Under the pieces are notes generated by a model, which saw only the letters and a program-made list of their open reading frames with translations, was not told the origin of the DNA and did not search any database. This document shows positions 1 to 5,947 of a stretch of 9,854 nt of DNA, piece by piece (position 1 is the stretch's first letter; every line of letters begins with the position of its first letter). Position numbers and translations under genes: made by a program. The stretch spans positions 1-9,854 of the forward strand of contig JAWKNJ010000052.1 in assembly GCA_041391765.1 (NCBI GenBank), in the 5' to 3' direction. The stretch comes from SHAN690 sp041391765 (GTDB taxonomy: Bacteria; Bacteroidota; Bacteroidia; Flavobacteriales_G; Salibacteraceae).

Positions 1-2
1 TT

Positions 3-446
3 GATCGAGGAATGAATACCACCGAATGGCGCTGGCCTGTGATGACCTTTGTGGCCAGTGGGTTCATTGATACCAGCCTGAACCTTTTTCAGCTTTTCCT
101 GGTGAATGAAGAAGAATTCGCATCGCTCATCACGGTGATCTTTGGATTCGCCTTCCTCGCGGGGTTGGTGCATCACGTTACTTTCCCGGACAAGCGCATC
201 ACCAAGGTCAGCATGAGCTATGGTGCGCTGCTTGGAATCGCCAACTTCGGTTCGCTGATCTTTCTGTTGCTGGCCTTACACGAGCCGCAGTGGGAAAGCT
301 CGGTGGTGTTTCCGATCAATAACGTGGGCGTGGTCGCTGGTTCCACCATCGCTGCGGTGATTGTCTTCAAGGAACGGATGAGTATCCGAAAGCTGGGTGC
401 GATTGCCATTGCGTTGTTGAGTATTGGGGTGTTGTATTTTAGTTAG
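3..446 (+). CDS. EamA/DMT-family membrane transporter, 3' part (5' end outside window)
   Basis: The frame is open to the left edge (codons from base 3), so the ATG at 12 is probably internal and this is the C-terminal half of a longer protein. It encodes about 147 residues with some five hydrophobic segments. From the ATG at 12 they lie near residues 9-29, 37-56, 67-90, 98-119 and 129-144. The ending, with VFPINN followed by FKERMS and a last helix, is typical of the second EamA repeat of drug/metabolite-type inner-membrane transporters, which usually have ten helices and about 290 residues. The substrate cannot be told from sequence. The gene ends with TAG at 444-446 and is followed by a repeat-filled gap, so it is probably not co-transcribed with the next gene. 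Confidence 0.75.
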   Translation, partial: DRGMNTTEWRWPVMTFVASGFIDTSLNLFQLFLVNEEEFASLITVIFGFAFLAGLVHHVTFPDKRITKVSMSYGALLGIANFGSLIFLLLALHEPQWESSVVFPINNVGVVAGSTIAAVIVFKERMSIRKLGAIAIALLSIGVLYFS

Positions 447-459
447 CGAGACCGTTTTT

Positions 460-643
460 GCCTTTCTGTCATACTGAGGGCGAACGTAGTGAGCGTCTCG
501 AAGTACAGGAAAGGCGCTGTATCCGCTTGTCTTCCCTTCGACTCGTTCCTCGCTCAGGACAGGCTCAGACTCGTGCTATGCACGACCTCAGAGCGCCTTC
601 GCAAAAAGCTTCAGCGATTGCGAACTGACGCTACATTTTAGTA
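460..643. repeat. Intergenic modular repeat, copy A
   Basis: This accounts for most of the 234-base gap between the transporter and the YigZ-family gene. A left arm (468-514: GTCATACTGAGG ... GTCTCGAAG ... GGAAAGG) is followed by a right arm (about 529-595) that is roughly its reverse complement (CCCTTCGAC ... CTCAGAC, then CCTCAGAGCG). The right arm holds a hairpin, CGTGC-TAT-GCACG, at 572-584. The copy ends with GCGATTGCGAACTGACGCTAC (tail at 614-634) and a T-rich run. The same pieces recur at 3784-4514 and 5948-6237. No gene is visible here. Confidence 0.75.
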
Positions 644-680
644 GCTCGCCTACCAGAATCGATTTTCCCACCTTTACCCC

Positions 681-1283
681 TTGGACCACTACCAATCGAT
701 CGAGGCACCGGGCTATGGCGACTACCGCGAAAAGGGCAGCAAGTTTTTTGCCTACCTGCGGCCGTGCGATTCAGAGCAAGCACTCAAAGACCTTATCGCT
801 GAACTCAGGAAAGAGCACCCCAGCGCACGACACTTCTGCTATGGAGCCGTGATCCGTGCCGAGCATCCTGAAGAACGTTCCAGCGATGCGGGCGAACCCA
901 GCGGCACAGCAGGACTACCTATTCTCAACCAATTGCTGAGTGCAGAACTCAGAAACGTGGCGTGCGTGGTCGTTCGCTACTTCGGTGGTACTAAGCTGGG
1001 CAAGCCCGGCTTGATTCATGCCTATAAGGAAAGCACGCTGCTGGCCATTTCGTCCACCAACATCATCACCAAAACGATCACGAGAGCTGTCGTCATTGAC
1101 TTCGCCTACGATCAAACTTCGGCTGTGATGCCCCTCATCGAGCGATTTGAGGGCGCGGAAATCAGTGATCAAGACTACAACGAGCGCTGTCTTGTTACCG
1201 TTAAAGTTCCCAAGTCGAGGCTCGACAATGCCTTACATTTGTTCGATCACATACCCTCCGTATCCGTCAGTGCCGTTGATTAG
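681..1283 (+). CDS. yigZ: IMPACT/YigZ-family protein (UPF0029 + DUF1949)
   Basis: This 200-residue protein has the full length of the bacterial IMPACT (YigZ) family. The family hallmarks are present: RHFCYGAVI (50-58), GEPSGTAGLPIL (71-82) and VVRYFGGTKLGKPGL (97-111). The C-terminal third (about 130-200) fits the small ferredoxin-like DUF1949 domain. Eukaryotic IMPACT acts in translational control. The bacterial role is unclear and thought to be RNA- or translation-related; it is cytosolic. I chose the TTG at 681 because the product then begins with the MDxYxSI..PGYGDYREKGSKF pattern of the family. The frame closes upstream at a TAG (642-644) and holds no ATG before residue 100. No clear Shine-Dalgarno is seen, as is usual in Bacteroidota. 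Its 3' end overlaps the protease gene, which suggests co-transcription. Confidence 0.88.
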   Translation: MDHYQSIEAPGYGDYREKGSKFFAYLRPCDSEQALKDLIAELRKEHPSARHFCYGAVIRAEHPEERSSDAGEPSGTAGLPILNQLLSAELRNVACVVVRYFGGTKLGKPGLIHAYKESTLLAISSTNIITKTITRAVVIDFAYDQTSAVMPLIERFEGAEISDQDYNERCLVTVKVPKSRLDNALHLFDHIPSVSVSAVD

Positions 1284-3057
1284 ACTCATATTCATTTGGA
1301 CCCTTTTGCTGCTGAGTCAGGCACCGAATGCGCAGGTGAATTATCGCTCGCTGTGGATTGAGAGCAATGCGTTAGAAACTACTACGCAACATCTTGTGAA
1401 ACAACTATCTATAAGCTACGGTCGTGAGATTGAGTTGCAGGAAATGTATCACCGACTCAGCCCCATCGGAACACACTACACCTTCGAGGTGCGCTTTGCT
1501 GGACTGGGCATTTACGGAGCCGAGGTTAAGATCAACCTGTTGAACAACGGCCGAAGCAGCATCACCTATCCAGAGCTGGACTTGAATCAGGTCACCGCGT
1601 CCGATTCCAGAAGCATCACTCAGCCGCAGATGGTGGGCTATGATGAAGTCTTGAAAAGCCGCCTGACCTGGACCTTGGTGGCGGGTGAATTGCGTCAAGC
1701 ACAGGTCTATAAGGCCATGCGTGGCATTGAAGTGGTTGAGGTTGTTGCCGATCTTGAGGGCGAGATCCTCAGCGAGCGGTTGCTGAATCGACACGCAAAG
1801 CCCGACTCCACCGTTGCGGTAAACATCTTCCTTCCCGACCCCGTCACTTCCTCGATGACGGAGTACGGCTATCCGCTGGAGGATAACAACGATCAAAACT
1901 CCACTGAGCTCGCTGCTGCAATGATCACCGACTCCATTGCCGTGCGCTGGGATAGCACCCTCGTTGCATGGACCCTGCAAAGCAACTATGCCCGTGCCTC
2001 TGACCTTAGCTTTCCATTTGGTGAACCGCCCACTTCAGCCGATGGCCCTTTTGGCTTCAACCGCAGCGACAGCGCCTTCGAGTTTGTGAATGCTTACTAC
2101 CATCTCAACCGCCAGCACCGACACGTGGAAAGCATCGGTTTTGGCTCGGTGGCGGCCTATGCCATTCCTTTTGATGCGCATGGCACAGAGGACGACCAGA
2201 GCTCGTTTCTGCCCACGGGTGACTCCACCGGGGTGCTCATTTTCGGGGATGGCGGCATTGACGATGCGGAGGATGCGGACGTGATCGTGCATGAATACGG
2301 CCACGCCTTCGTACACAGCATGGCGCCCGAAACTTCCATTGGCGATGAGCGCCTGGCCATTGAAGAGGGCGTTTGCGACTTCTTTGCACTGTGCTATTCC
2401 CGCACGGAGAGCGACTTTGGCTACGACCGCCTGTTCAATTGGGATGGCAATACGGACGACTGGCACGGCCGCACGATAGGTTCAAGCTACACCTATCCCT
2501 CGGATTTGGATGACTATGCAGATGGCAAGTATGACATCTACAAAAGCTCGCTGATCTGGTCGAGCGCGCTGAGTGATGTGTACGACCTCGTTGGGCGCAC
2601 CGTGAGTGAGCGGCTGCTCCTCACCTCGCTCTACAGCTATTACAGCTACATGACCATGACCGATGCCGCGCGGCTGCTGTTGGAGGCAGATTCGTTGCTT
2701 TACGATGGCGCGCACCTTGAGGACATTCGGGTGGCGTTTTGCTACCGAGGCCTGCAGGATGGCTGCCAGGACACGTTGCTGAGCAACCGACCCGTGGGCC
2801 AGCCTTACGTGGCCGGATTGGAAGACTTTGCCTACCACGGTGGGGCGCTGCGGCTCTTTGCCAACGGATTCACGATAACCCACCTGCAGCTCTACCAACT
2901 GAACGGCAGGATCATGTGGGATGAGGAAATCTCTGACTCAGAAATTACTCCTCTCTTTCGGGAGCTGCACTTGCCCGTTGAAAGCAGCGGGCTGTACATT
3001 TTGAGGATTACCACCACGGAAGGTGATTTTAGGATCAAGATTCTGAGGAATCGGTGA
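1276..3057 (+). CDS. Secreted zinc metalloprotease, M36/thermolysin-like, with T9SS sorting domain
   Basis: This is a gluzincin-type metallopeptidase of about 593 residues, likely exported through Sec and then the type IX system. From the TTG at 1276 it starts MIRLIFIWTLLLL and has a probable cleavage site in APNA|QV, a normal signal peptide. Residues about 35-100 resemble a fungalysin/thermolysin-type (FTP) propeptide. NAYYHLNR lies near 272-279. The zinc site is HEYGH (339-343, DNA 2290-2304), with Glu340 as catalytic base. EEGVCDFF (363-370) supplies the third zinc ligand and matches the EGWSDFF pattern of M36. The last 70 residues form a type A sorting domain ending SSGLYILRITTTEGDFRIKILRNR-style (three short strands). 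An in-frame ATG at 1228 is an alternative start giving a long n-region. Either start overlaps the YigZ-family gene (by 8 or 56 bases), indicating an operon. The substrate is unknown; it is probably a nutrient-scavenging exoprotease. Confidence 0.83.
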   Translation: MIRLIFIWTLLLLSQAPNAQVNYRSLWIESNALETTTQHLVKQLSISYGREIELQEMYHRLSPIGTHYTFEVRFAGLGIYGAEVKINLLNNGRSSITYPELDLNQVTASDSRSITQPQMVGYDEVLKSRLTWTLVAGELRQAQVYKAMRGIEVVEVVADLEGEILSERLLNRHAKPDSTVAVNIFLPDPVTSSMTEYGYPLEDNNDQNSTELAAAMITDSIAVRWDSTLVAWTLQSNYARASDLSFPFGEPPTSADGPFGFNRSDSAFEFVNAYYHLNRQHRHVESIGFGSVAAYAIPFDAHGTEDDQSSFLPTGDSTGVLIFGDGGIDDAEDADVIVHEYGHAFVHSMAPETSIGDERLAIEEGVCDFFALCYSRTESDFGYDRLFNWDGNTDDWHGRTIGSSYTYPSDLDDYADGKYDIYKSSLIWSSALSDVYDLVGRTVSERLLLTSLYSYYSYMTMTDAARLLLEADSLLYDGAHLEDIRVAFCYRGLQDGCQDTLLSNRPVGQPYVAGLEDFAYHGGALRLFANGFTITHLQLYQLNGRIMWDEEISDSEITPLFRELHLPVESSGLYILRITTTEGDFRIKILRNR

Positions 3058-3070
3058 TTGGGGGTTAAAG

Positions 3071-3099
3071 ATGAGTAGCTGCAGGTTGCGGAATGAAAT
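3071..3099 (+). repeat. Relic of the repeat tail module
   Basis: These 29 bases (ATGAGTAGCTGCAGGTTGCG...) match 4437-4465 at 23 of 29 positions by eye. This is the ATGAGTAAC...CAGGTTGC part of the repeat tail. It sits in the 64-base gap between the convergent protease and kinase-like genes. The copy is short and diverged, so chance similarity is not fully excluded. Confidence 0.4.
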
Positions 3100-3121
3100 G
3101 AGCCCTCCGGTGCTTAATTCG

Positions 3122-3751
3122 CTATTCTTCAAATAAGATGTTGTGACGAACATAGAAAACCGTGTCAATAAATCGCAACGTTCCATTTTCAGTTAGCACA
3201 TTTTCATCGTGAAGGTCTTCCAATATGATTCCAAGATCGGGATTGAAGTAATCGTGATTTCGTGTGTTTTGAAATCCATTACTTGTTAGAAATAGCTTTA
3301 CCAACTGTAAATCTGTTGGTTCCGTGGCTTTTACAAAGGGTTGCTCAACAACGGCATACAATGTATTCTCTTTCTGTGTAAAGCCTAAGAGTTTGTAAGC
3401 CGTATCCGGAAAGAAGAAATTGTGCAATAAAAGATTGTGGAAATAGTCGAGCCATGAATTGTAATAAATGGCGTCATTCAGTTTTAAGACATGTCTACCA
3501 TCTTCCAGATAAACCCGTTGCTCAGCACCCTCGCTGATGTAGTTGTCGAAATTCACGCTAATCACCCAAAGGTTATCGCGCTCTATGAACTTGACTAGGT
3601 CCTTTGTCTCTTCTCTTTTGTAGTGCTTTTCGCTTTGAGCCACATGGCCTGCAATCGAGCTTCCTCTAAGGTAACCGGCTGCTGATTTAATAAGAGCTCC
3701 ATTCCTAACCTCGCCCGTTCCTGAAATGAGATTGCGTAGTTCATTTTTCAT
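3122..3751 (-). CDS. Stand-alone protein-kinase-like protein of the polyvalent-protein kinase type
   Basis: This 209-residue protein resembles the serine/threonine/tyrosine kinase domain found in phage and mobile-element polyvalent proteins (Kinase-PolyVal). Visible kinase-like elements in order are a Gly-containing entry SEGAEQRVYL (73-82), a candidate ATP-binding lysine Lys90 in HVLKLND, a hinge-like VVEQPFV (134-140), GF (159-160), a catalytic-loop-like EDLHDENV (178-185) and IDT (195-197) where DFG would lie. The N-terminal part, with ISGTGEV and YLRGSS, is a lead-in region without a recognised fold. It is here a complete single-domain gene, not part of a giant polyvalent protein. The target and nucleotide use are unknown. 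It stands alone, convergent to the protease, with its own promoter. The family call rests on remembered motif order. Confidence 0.7.
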   Translation of the reverse strand: MKNELRNLISGTGEVRNGALIKSAAGYLRGSSIAGHVAQSEKHYKREETKDLVKFIERDNLWVISVNFDNYISEGAEQRVYLEDGRHVLKLNDAIYYNSWLDYFHNLLLHNFFFPDTAYKLLGFTQKENTLYAVVEQPFVKATEPTDLQLVKLFLTSNGFQNTRNHDYFNPDLGIILEDLHDENVLTENGTLRFIDTVFYVRHNILFEE

Positions 3752-3768
3752 GCATTATGACTGCGACA

Positions 3769-3797
3769 CAAAGTTAGGACAATGCTCGCAATGCAAA
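3769..3797 (-). promoter_or_regulatory. Bacteroidota-type promoter of the polyvalent-kinase-like gene
   Basis: On the minus strand there is a TTTG (3797-3794), 17 bases of spacer, and TAACTTTG (3776-3769). This matches the Bacteroidota consensus of TTTG at -33 and TAnnTTTG at -7 at every defined position. The -7 box lies 17 bases upstream of the ATG at 3751, so the leader would be very short. The -33 box falls inside the repeat sequence that begins at about 3784, so the repeat seems to supply part of the promoter. Confidence 0.65.
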
Positions 3798-3930
3798 GCA
3801 CCGCGAAGTAGCGGCACAGCTATTCACGAATACCGATGAAATAAACAGACCATGAGTAACCAAAGAGAAGGTTCTTACCCGCTTGTCTTCGAGACTTCCA
3901 CTTCGTGGAACCTCAGACTGACGCTACGTT
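3784..3930. repeat. Intergenic repeat, tail module plus right arm (cluster B, first part)
   Basis: The part at 3784-3862 (GCTCGCAATGCAAAGCACC, CGAAGTAGC, CAGCTATTCACGAAT, AACAGACCATGAGTAAC) matches 6163-6237 closely. It is followed by a right arm (CTTGTCTTCGAGAC at 3882-3895) with a perfect hairpin TTCCAC-TTC-GTGGAA (3896-3910), then CCTCAGACTGACGCTAC (3911-3927). No gene is seen. Confidence 0.7.
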
Positions 3931-3948
3931 TTGGTTAGCACTCACCCA

Positions 3949-4160
3949 GCAACCGTCATCCTGAGGGTTTCGATACGCCAAAGGCGGAGAGAAATGTCTC
4001 GAAGGAAAGGTTGCGGTTTCAATCCGCTGGTCTTTCCTTCGACTGGTTTCTTGCTCCTTCTGTCTTCGAGACTTCTCCTCCGCTGTCGGAGAACCTCAGA
4101 GCGTCTCCGCTGAGAGCTTCGAGCGATCGCGGACTGACAGGAGCGATTGCGGACTGGCGC
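3949..4160. repeat. Intergenic repeat, paired left and right arms (cluster B, second part)
   Basis: Bases 3949-4044 match 5948-6043 at 92 of 96 positions by eye. The left arm contains CGCC-AAA-GGCG (3976-3986) and ends GTCTCGAAGGAAAG. It forms a larger inverted repeat with CTTTCCTTCG (4000-4009 against 4032-4041), and inside the loop GCGG pairs with CCGC (4013-4016, 4024-4027). The right arm carries a further hairpin CTCCG-CTGT-CGGAG (4078-4091). An imperfect 20-base tandem duplication follows (4121-4140, 4141-4160). Open frames over this stretch are not genes. Confidence 0.75.
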
Positions 4161-4514
4161 TACATTTTGTGCCCGAATGTCATAAACCTTTCCGTCATCC
4201 TGAGGTCGGCCGCAGGCCGAGTCTCGAAGGAAAGGAAAGGTTCTTACCCGCTCGTCTTTCCTTCGACTCCTTCCTGGCTCATAGCAACCGTCATGCTGAT
4301 CGCTTGCGCCCTAACTTCACCGCGTTCGCTGGCTCAGCTTTAGCGGCTGCGAAGCGATGGCGCAGGGTTTCGAGTGTAACGAGAAACGTCTCGCAAGGCG
4401 CAGCCATTCACGAATTCCTATGAAAACAAATAGACCATGAGTAACCACAGGTTGCAGAATTCAATCCGCTCGTCTTCGAGACACCGTCCACGTTGTGTCC
4501 GGCCCTCAGAGCGC
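4161..4514. repeat. Intergenic repeat, second left arm and tail module (cluster B, third part)
   Basis: A second left arm (CGTCATCCTGAGG at 4193-4205) carries the hairpin TCGGCC-GCA-GGCCGA (4206-4220) and GTCTCGAAGGAAAGG. Bases 4152-4226 correspond to about 6091-6166, with one gap. After a partial right arm (4257-4270, CTTTCCTTCGACTC) and a less ordered stretch, the tail module returns at about 4388-4456 (CAGCCATTCACGAATTC, AGACCATGAGTAAC). A last right arm (4470-4514) has GACAC ... GTGTC pairing and CCTCAGAGCG. It stops three bases before the stop codon of the remnant reading frame of the neighbouring propeller gene. Confidence 0.7.
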
Positions 4515-4517
4515 CAT

Positions 4518-4648
4518 CTATGATGAACTGCCCGAGGATGGGTTTGGATAGGCGCTCAAGGCGACTGTTGCCAACTCATCGATTCCAACGAAGATGCTAA
4601 TGCATTCAGAGGTGTCTGAACAGCCGCCACCGCTGACGATGACGCGTA
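4518..4648 (-). pseudogene. Out-of-frame, truncated C-terminal end of the propeller-like T9SS cargo gene
   Basis: In the frame one base away from the long upstream ORF, the minus strand reads VIVSGGGCSDTSECI, then a short linker, then LSAYPNPSSGSSS and TAG (4518-4520). GCSDTSECI is the normal end of the Ig-like module that the long ORF breaks off in. YPNP-SSG is the usual first strand of a T9SS type A sorting domain. That domain normally runs 60-80 residues; here only its first few remain. This is therefore the continuation of the gene at 4556-5647, not an independent gene. Confidence 0.75.
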
Positions 4649-5647
4649 GCTTCCGGAAATTGTCGGTGCATAGGTCTTGCTGGTGGCACCCGCTAAGGTT
4701 GCGTTCAAGTCGCAGTCCAACCATTCATACGTGACGTTGTTCTGCGTTGCGGTGAGCACCTCACCGTTGGACGTGATGCCTGCGTCTAAGTCCATGACAC
4801 AAAAGGCGGCTTCGAACAAGCTGTTGGTAGAACTGCCCGAGGGAAAGCTTTGAATGATGGACGCATCGGACACGTCTATTTTAATCAGGTCGTTGATGCG
4901 CCCCATGATGAACTCCCCTGTGCGCTGGTCGAAGGTGTTGGCATCCACCAAAACGGTAGAAGGCATGTCAACGGTGTCGATTTCGTTCACGGTGCCATCC
5001 GTCAAATCCATGGAGGAGAATATGTAGTCGCTACCAAATTGGCGCATGTAGTGGAGCAACTTTGTGTTGAGGTCGTATTCAAAGAAATAGAACGACCCAC
5101 CGGGATAGGTGTTTACAATGGAGGCATCGGTGACGTCAACGACCGTGATGCCCAGGTTTGATAGCGCGATGAGCTGCTGGTTGTCTTCATCATAGCTGTA
5201 GCTTACGTTGCTCCAGTTGGTGACGCCAGCTATGGTGCCGATCACGCTGGTGGTGCCATTGGTGAGGTCGATGGATACGAGCTTCATGTCTGCCCCTACC
5301 TTGTCTACAAAGTAGCACTGGTGGGTGTTGTTGTCGTATTCCAACATGCGCGCCTCAGTGCTGACGTGGTAGTTGGCCACGAGGCTGGCGTCTCTCACAT
5401 CGTAGACACACAACCCGCTGTCTTGCGTTCCGATGATGTAGTAGTCGTTGTTTTGATCGTAGGTGCTGCCGATTTTGAGGAACAGGGCACCGTCCAGGGT
5501 GCCGATGGTGTCTCCTGCCCCTGTGGTGAGATCAATGCTACACAGCACGCGCTTGGTGCCAAGCAAGGCTGCGTAGTAGCATTTTCCTTTTTGGGCGCAG
5601 CTGATGAGTGTGCTGAGGCAAAGCAATAGCGTAATGGTAAATCTCAT
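4556..5647 (-). CDS. Secreted three-repeat beta-propeller-like protein, frameshifted near its C-terminus
   Basis: As read, this gives 363 residues. The N-terminus MRFTITLLLCLSTLISCAQ is an export signal, either a lipoprotein signal (LISC, Cys17) or a type I peptide cut after SCA. Residues 37-285 hold three copies of a repeat of about 88 residues. SIDLT/SMDLT-x-G occurs at 37, 125 and 212; DVxDASIV/LV occurs at 83, 171 and 258. The strand-rich pattern suggests paired blades of a beta-propeller or a YVTN/WD-like surface protein. Residues about 287-335 look like an Ig-like module (TYEWLDCD, GATSKTYAPTISGSYA). After GSYA (DNA about 4648) the frame turns to low-complexity SSSAVAAV and ends. Adding one base there restores a Cys-rich end and the start of a T9SS domain. 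This is a probable secreted or adhesive protein, now damaged; ligand unknown. A weak -7-like TATCTTAG lies about 20 bases upstream of the ATG. Confidence 0.72.
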   Translation of the reverse strand: MRFTITLLLCLSTLISCAQKGKCYYAALLGTKRVLCSIDLTTGAGDTIGTLDGALFLKIGSTYDQNNDYYIIGTQDSGLCVYDVRDASLVANYHVSTEARMLEYDNNTHQCYFVDKVGADMKLVSIDLTNGTTSVIGTIAGVTNWSNVSYSYDEDNQQLIALSNLGITVVDVTDASIVNTYPGGSFYFFEYDLNTKLLHYMRQFGSDYIFSSMDLTDGTVNEIDTVDMPSTVLVDANTFDQRTGEFIMGRINDLIKIDVSDASIIQSFPSGSSTNSLFEAAFCVMDLDAGITSNGEVLTATQNNVTYEWLDCDLNATLAGATSKTYAPTISGSYASSSAVAAVQTPLNALASSLESMSWQQSP

Positions 5648-5760
5648 GGTGGTTGGATTGTTGGGCTAAGATAGGTTAGAAATTGATTGGGGATCAGCGT
5701 GGTTACGAGAAGGCAGATGTGTTTCTAAAGTAAATTTATCTAATCCACTTTTTCTTGATG

Positions 5761-5781
5761 CTTCGACAAGCTCAGCACAGG
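5761..5781. repeat. Short CTTCGACAAGCTCAG repeat
   Basis: CTTCGACAAGCTCAGCACAGG is a lone example of the CTTCGAC...CTCAG motif widespread between genes in Bacteroidota. It is related to the right arm of the larger repeats here (compare 537-567 and 6037-6068). It lies upstream of the propeller-like gene. The remainder of 5648-5803 shows nothing recognisable apart from the weak promoter-like match noted for that gene. Confidence 0.5.
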
Positions 5782-5803
5782 TTTCAAGTGGAGTAAAAAT
5801 CAA

Positions 5804-5898
5804 GGCGATTTAATAGCCCTTCATTCTGTTTGCGCACAAGCCCCGGCTCCCCCTTCGCCAACAGAATCCTTCCCACAATGCTGCCGCGCTAAATCGCC
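5804..5898. other. Nested inverted repeats of unknown function
   Basis: GGCGATTTA (5804-5812) is the exact reverse complement of TAAATCGCC (5890-5898). Inside it, ATTCTGTT (5823-5830) is the exact reverse complement of AACAGAAT (5860-5867). The inner loop is C-rich. The arrangement could fold as a branched or extended stem, or be the remnant of a small element with inverted ends. It does not share sequence with the modular repeats. Function is unknown. Confidence 0.4.
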
Positions 5899-5927
5899 AA
5901 TTGCCACCACACGCTTTTCGGTGTTAG

Positions 5928-5942
5928 TAGCGATTATCGCTA
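5928..5942. other. Perfect short hairpin next to repeat copy C
   Basis: TAGCGA-TTA-TCGCTA is a perfect 6-bp stem with a 3-base loop, five bases before the start of repeat copy C. It is not followed by a T-run in either direction, so it is not a clear intrinsic terminator. Confidence 0.35.
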
Positions 5943-5947
5943 ATAGA

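Noticed and set aside
614..643. Intrinsic terminator or -7 promoter element at the repeat ends (CTAC-ATTTT)
   Set aside because: The T-run does not follow a stable stem directly, and TAC(G)ATTTTG has a wrong spacing for TAnnTTTG, so neither reading is convincing.
2035..2898. Long minus-strand ORFs (143 and 138 codons) opposite the protease gene
   Set aside because: They are antisense shadows of a well-supported gene with a complete zinc site and have no recognisable domains.
3931..4423. Three overlapping plus-strand ORFs of 60-110 codons in repeat cluster B
   Set aside because: They consist of repeat arms, with Ser/Leu/Arg-rich products and no family features. Similar frames would arise from any copy.
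3784..4514. CRISPR array
   Set aside because: Repeats are irregular in length and spacing, occur in both orientations, and there are no unique equal-length spacers or cas genes.
4518..4724. 68-codon minus-strand ORF as an independent small gene
   Set aside because: Its second half continues the propeller-like protein (GCSDTSECI, YPNPSSG) and its first part is the wrong frame of the same gene, so it is a frameshift remnant.
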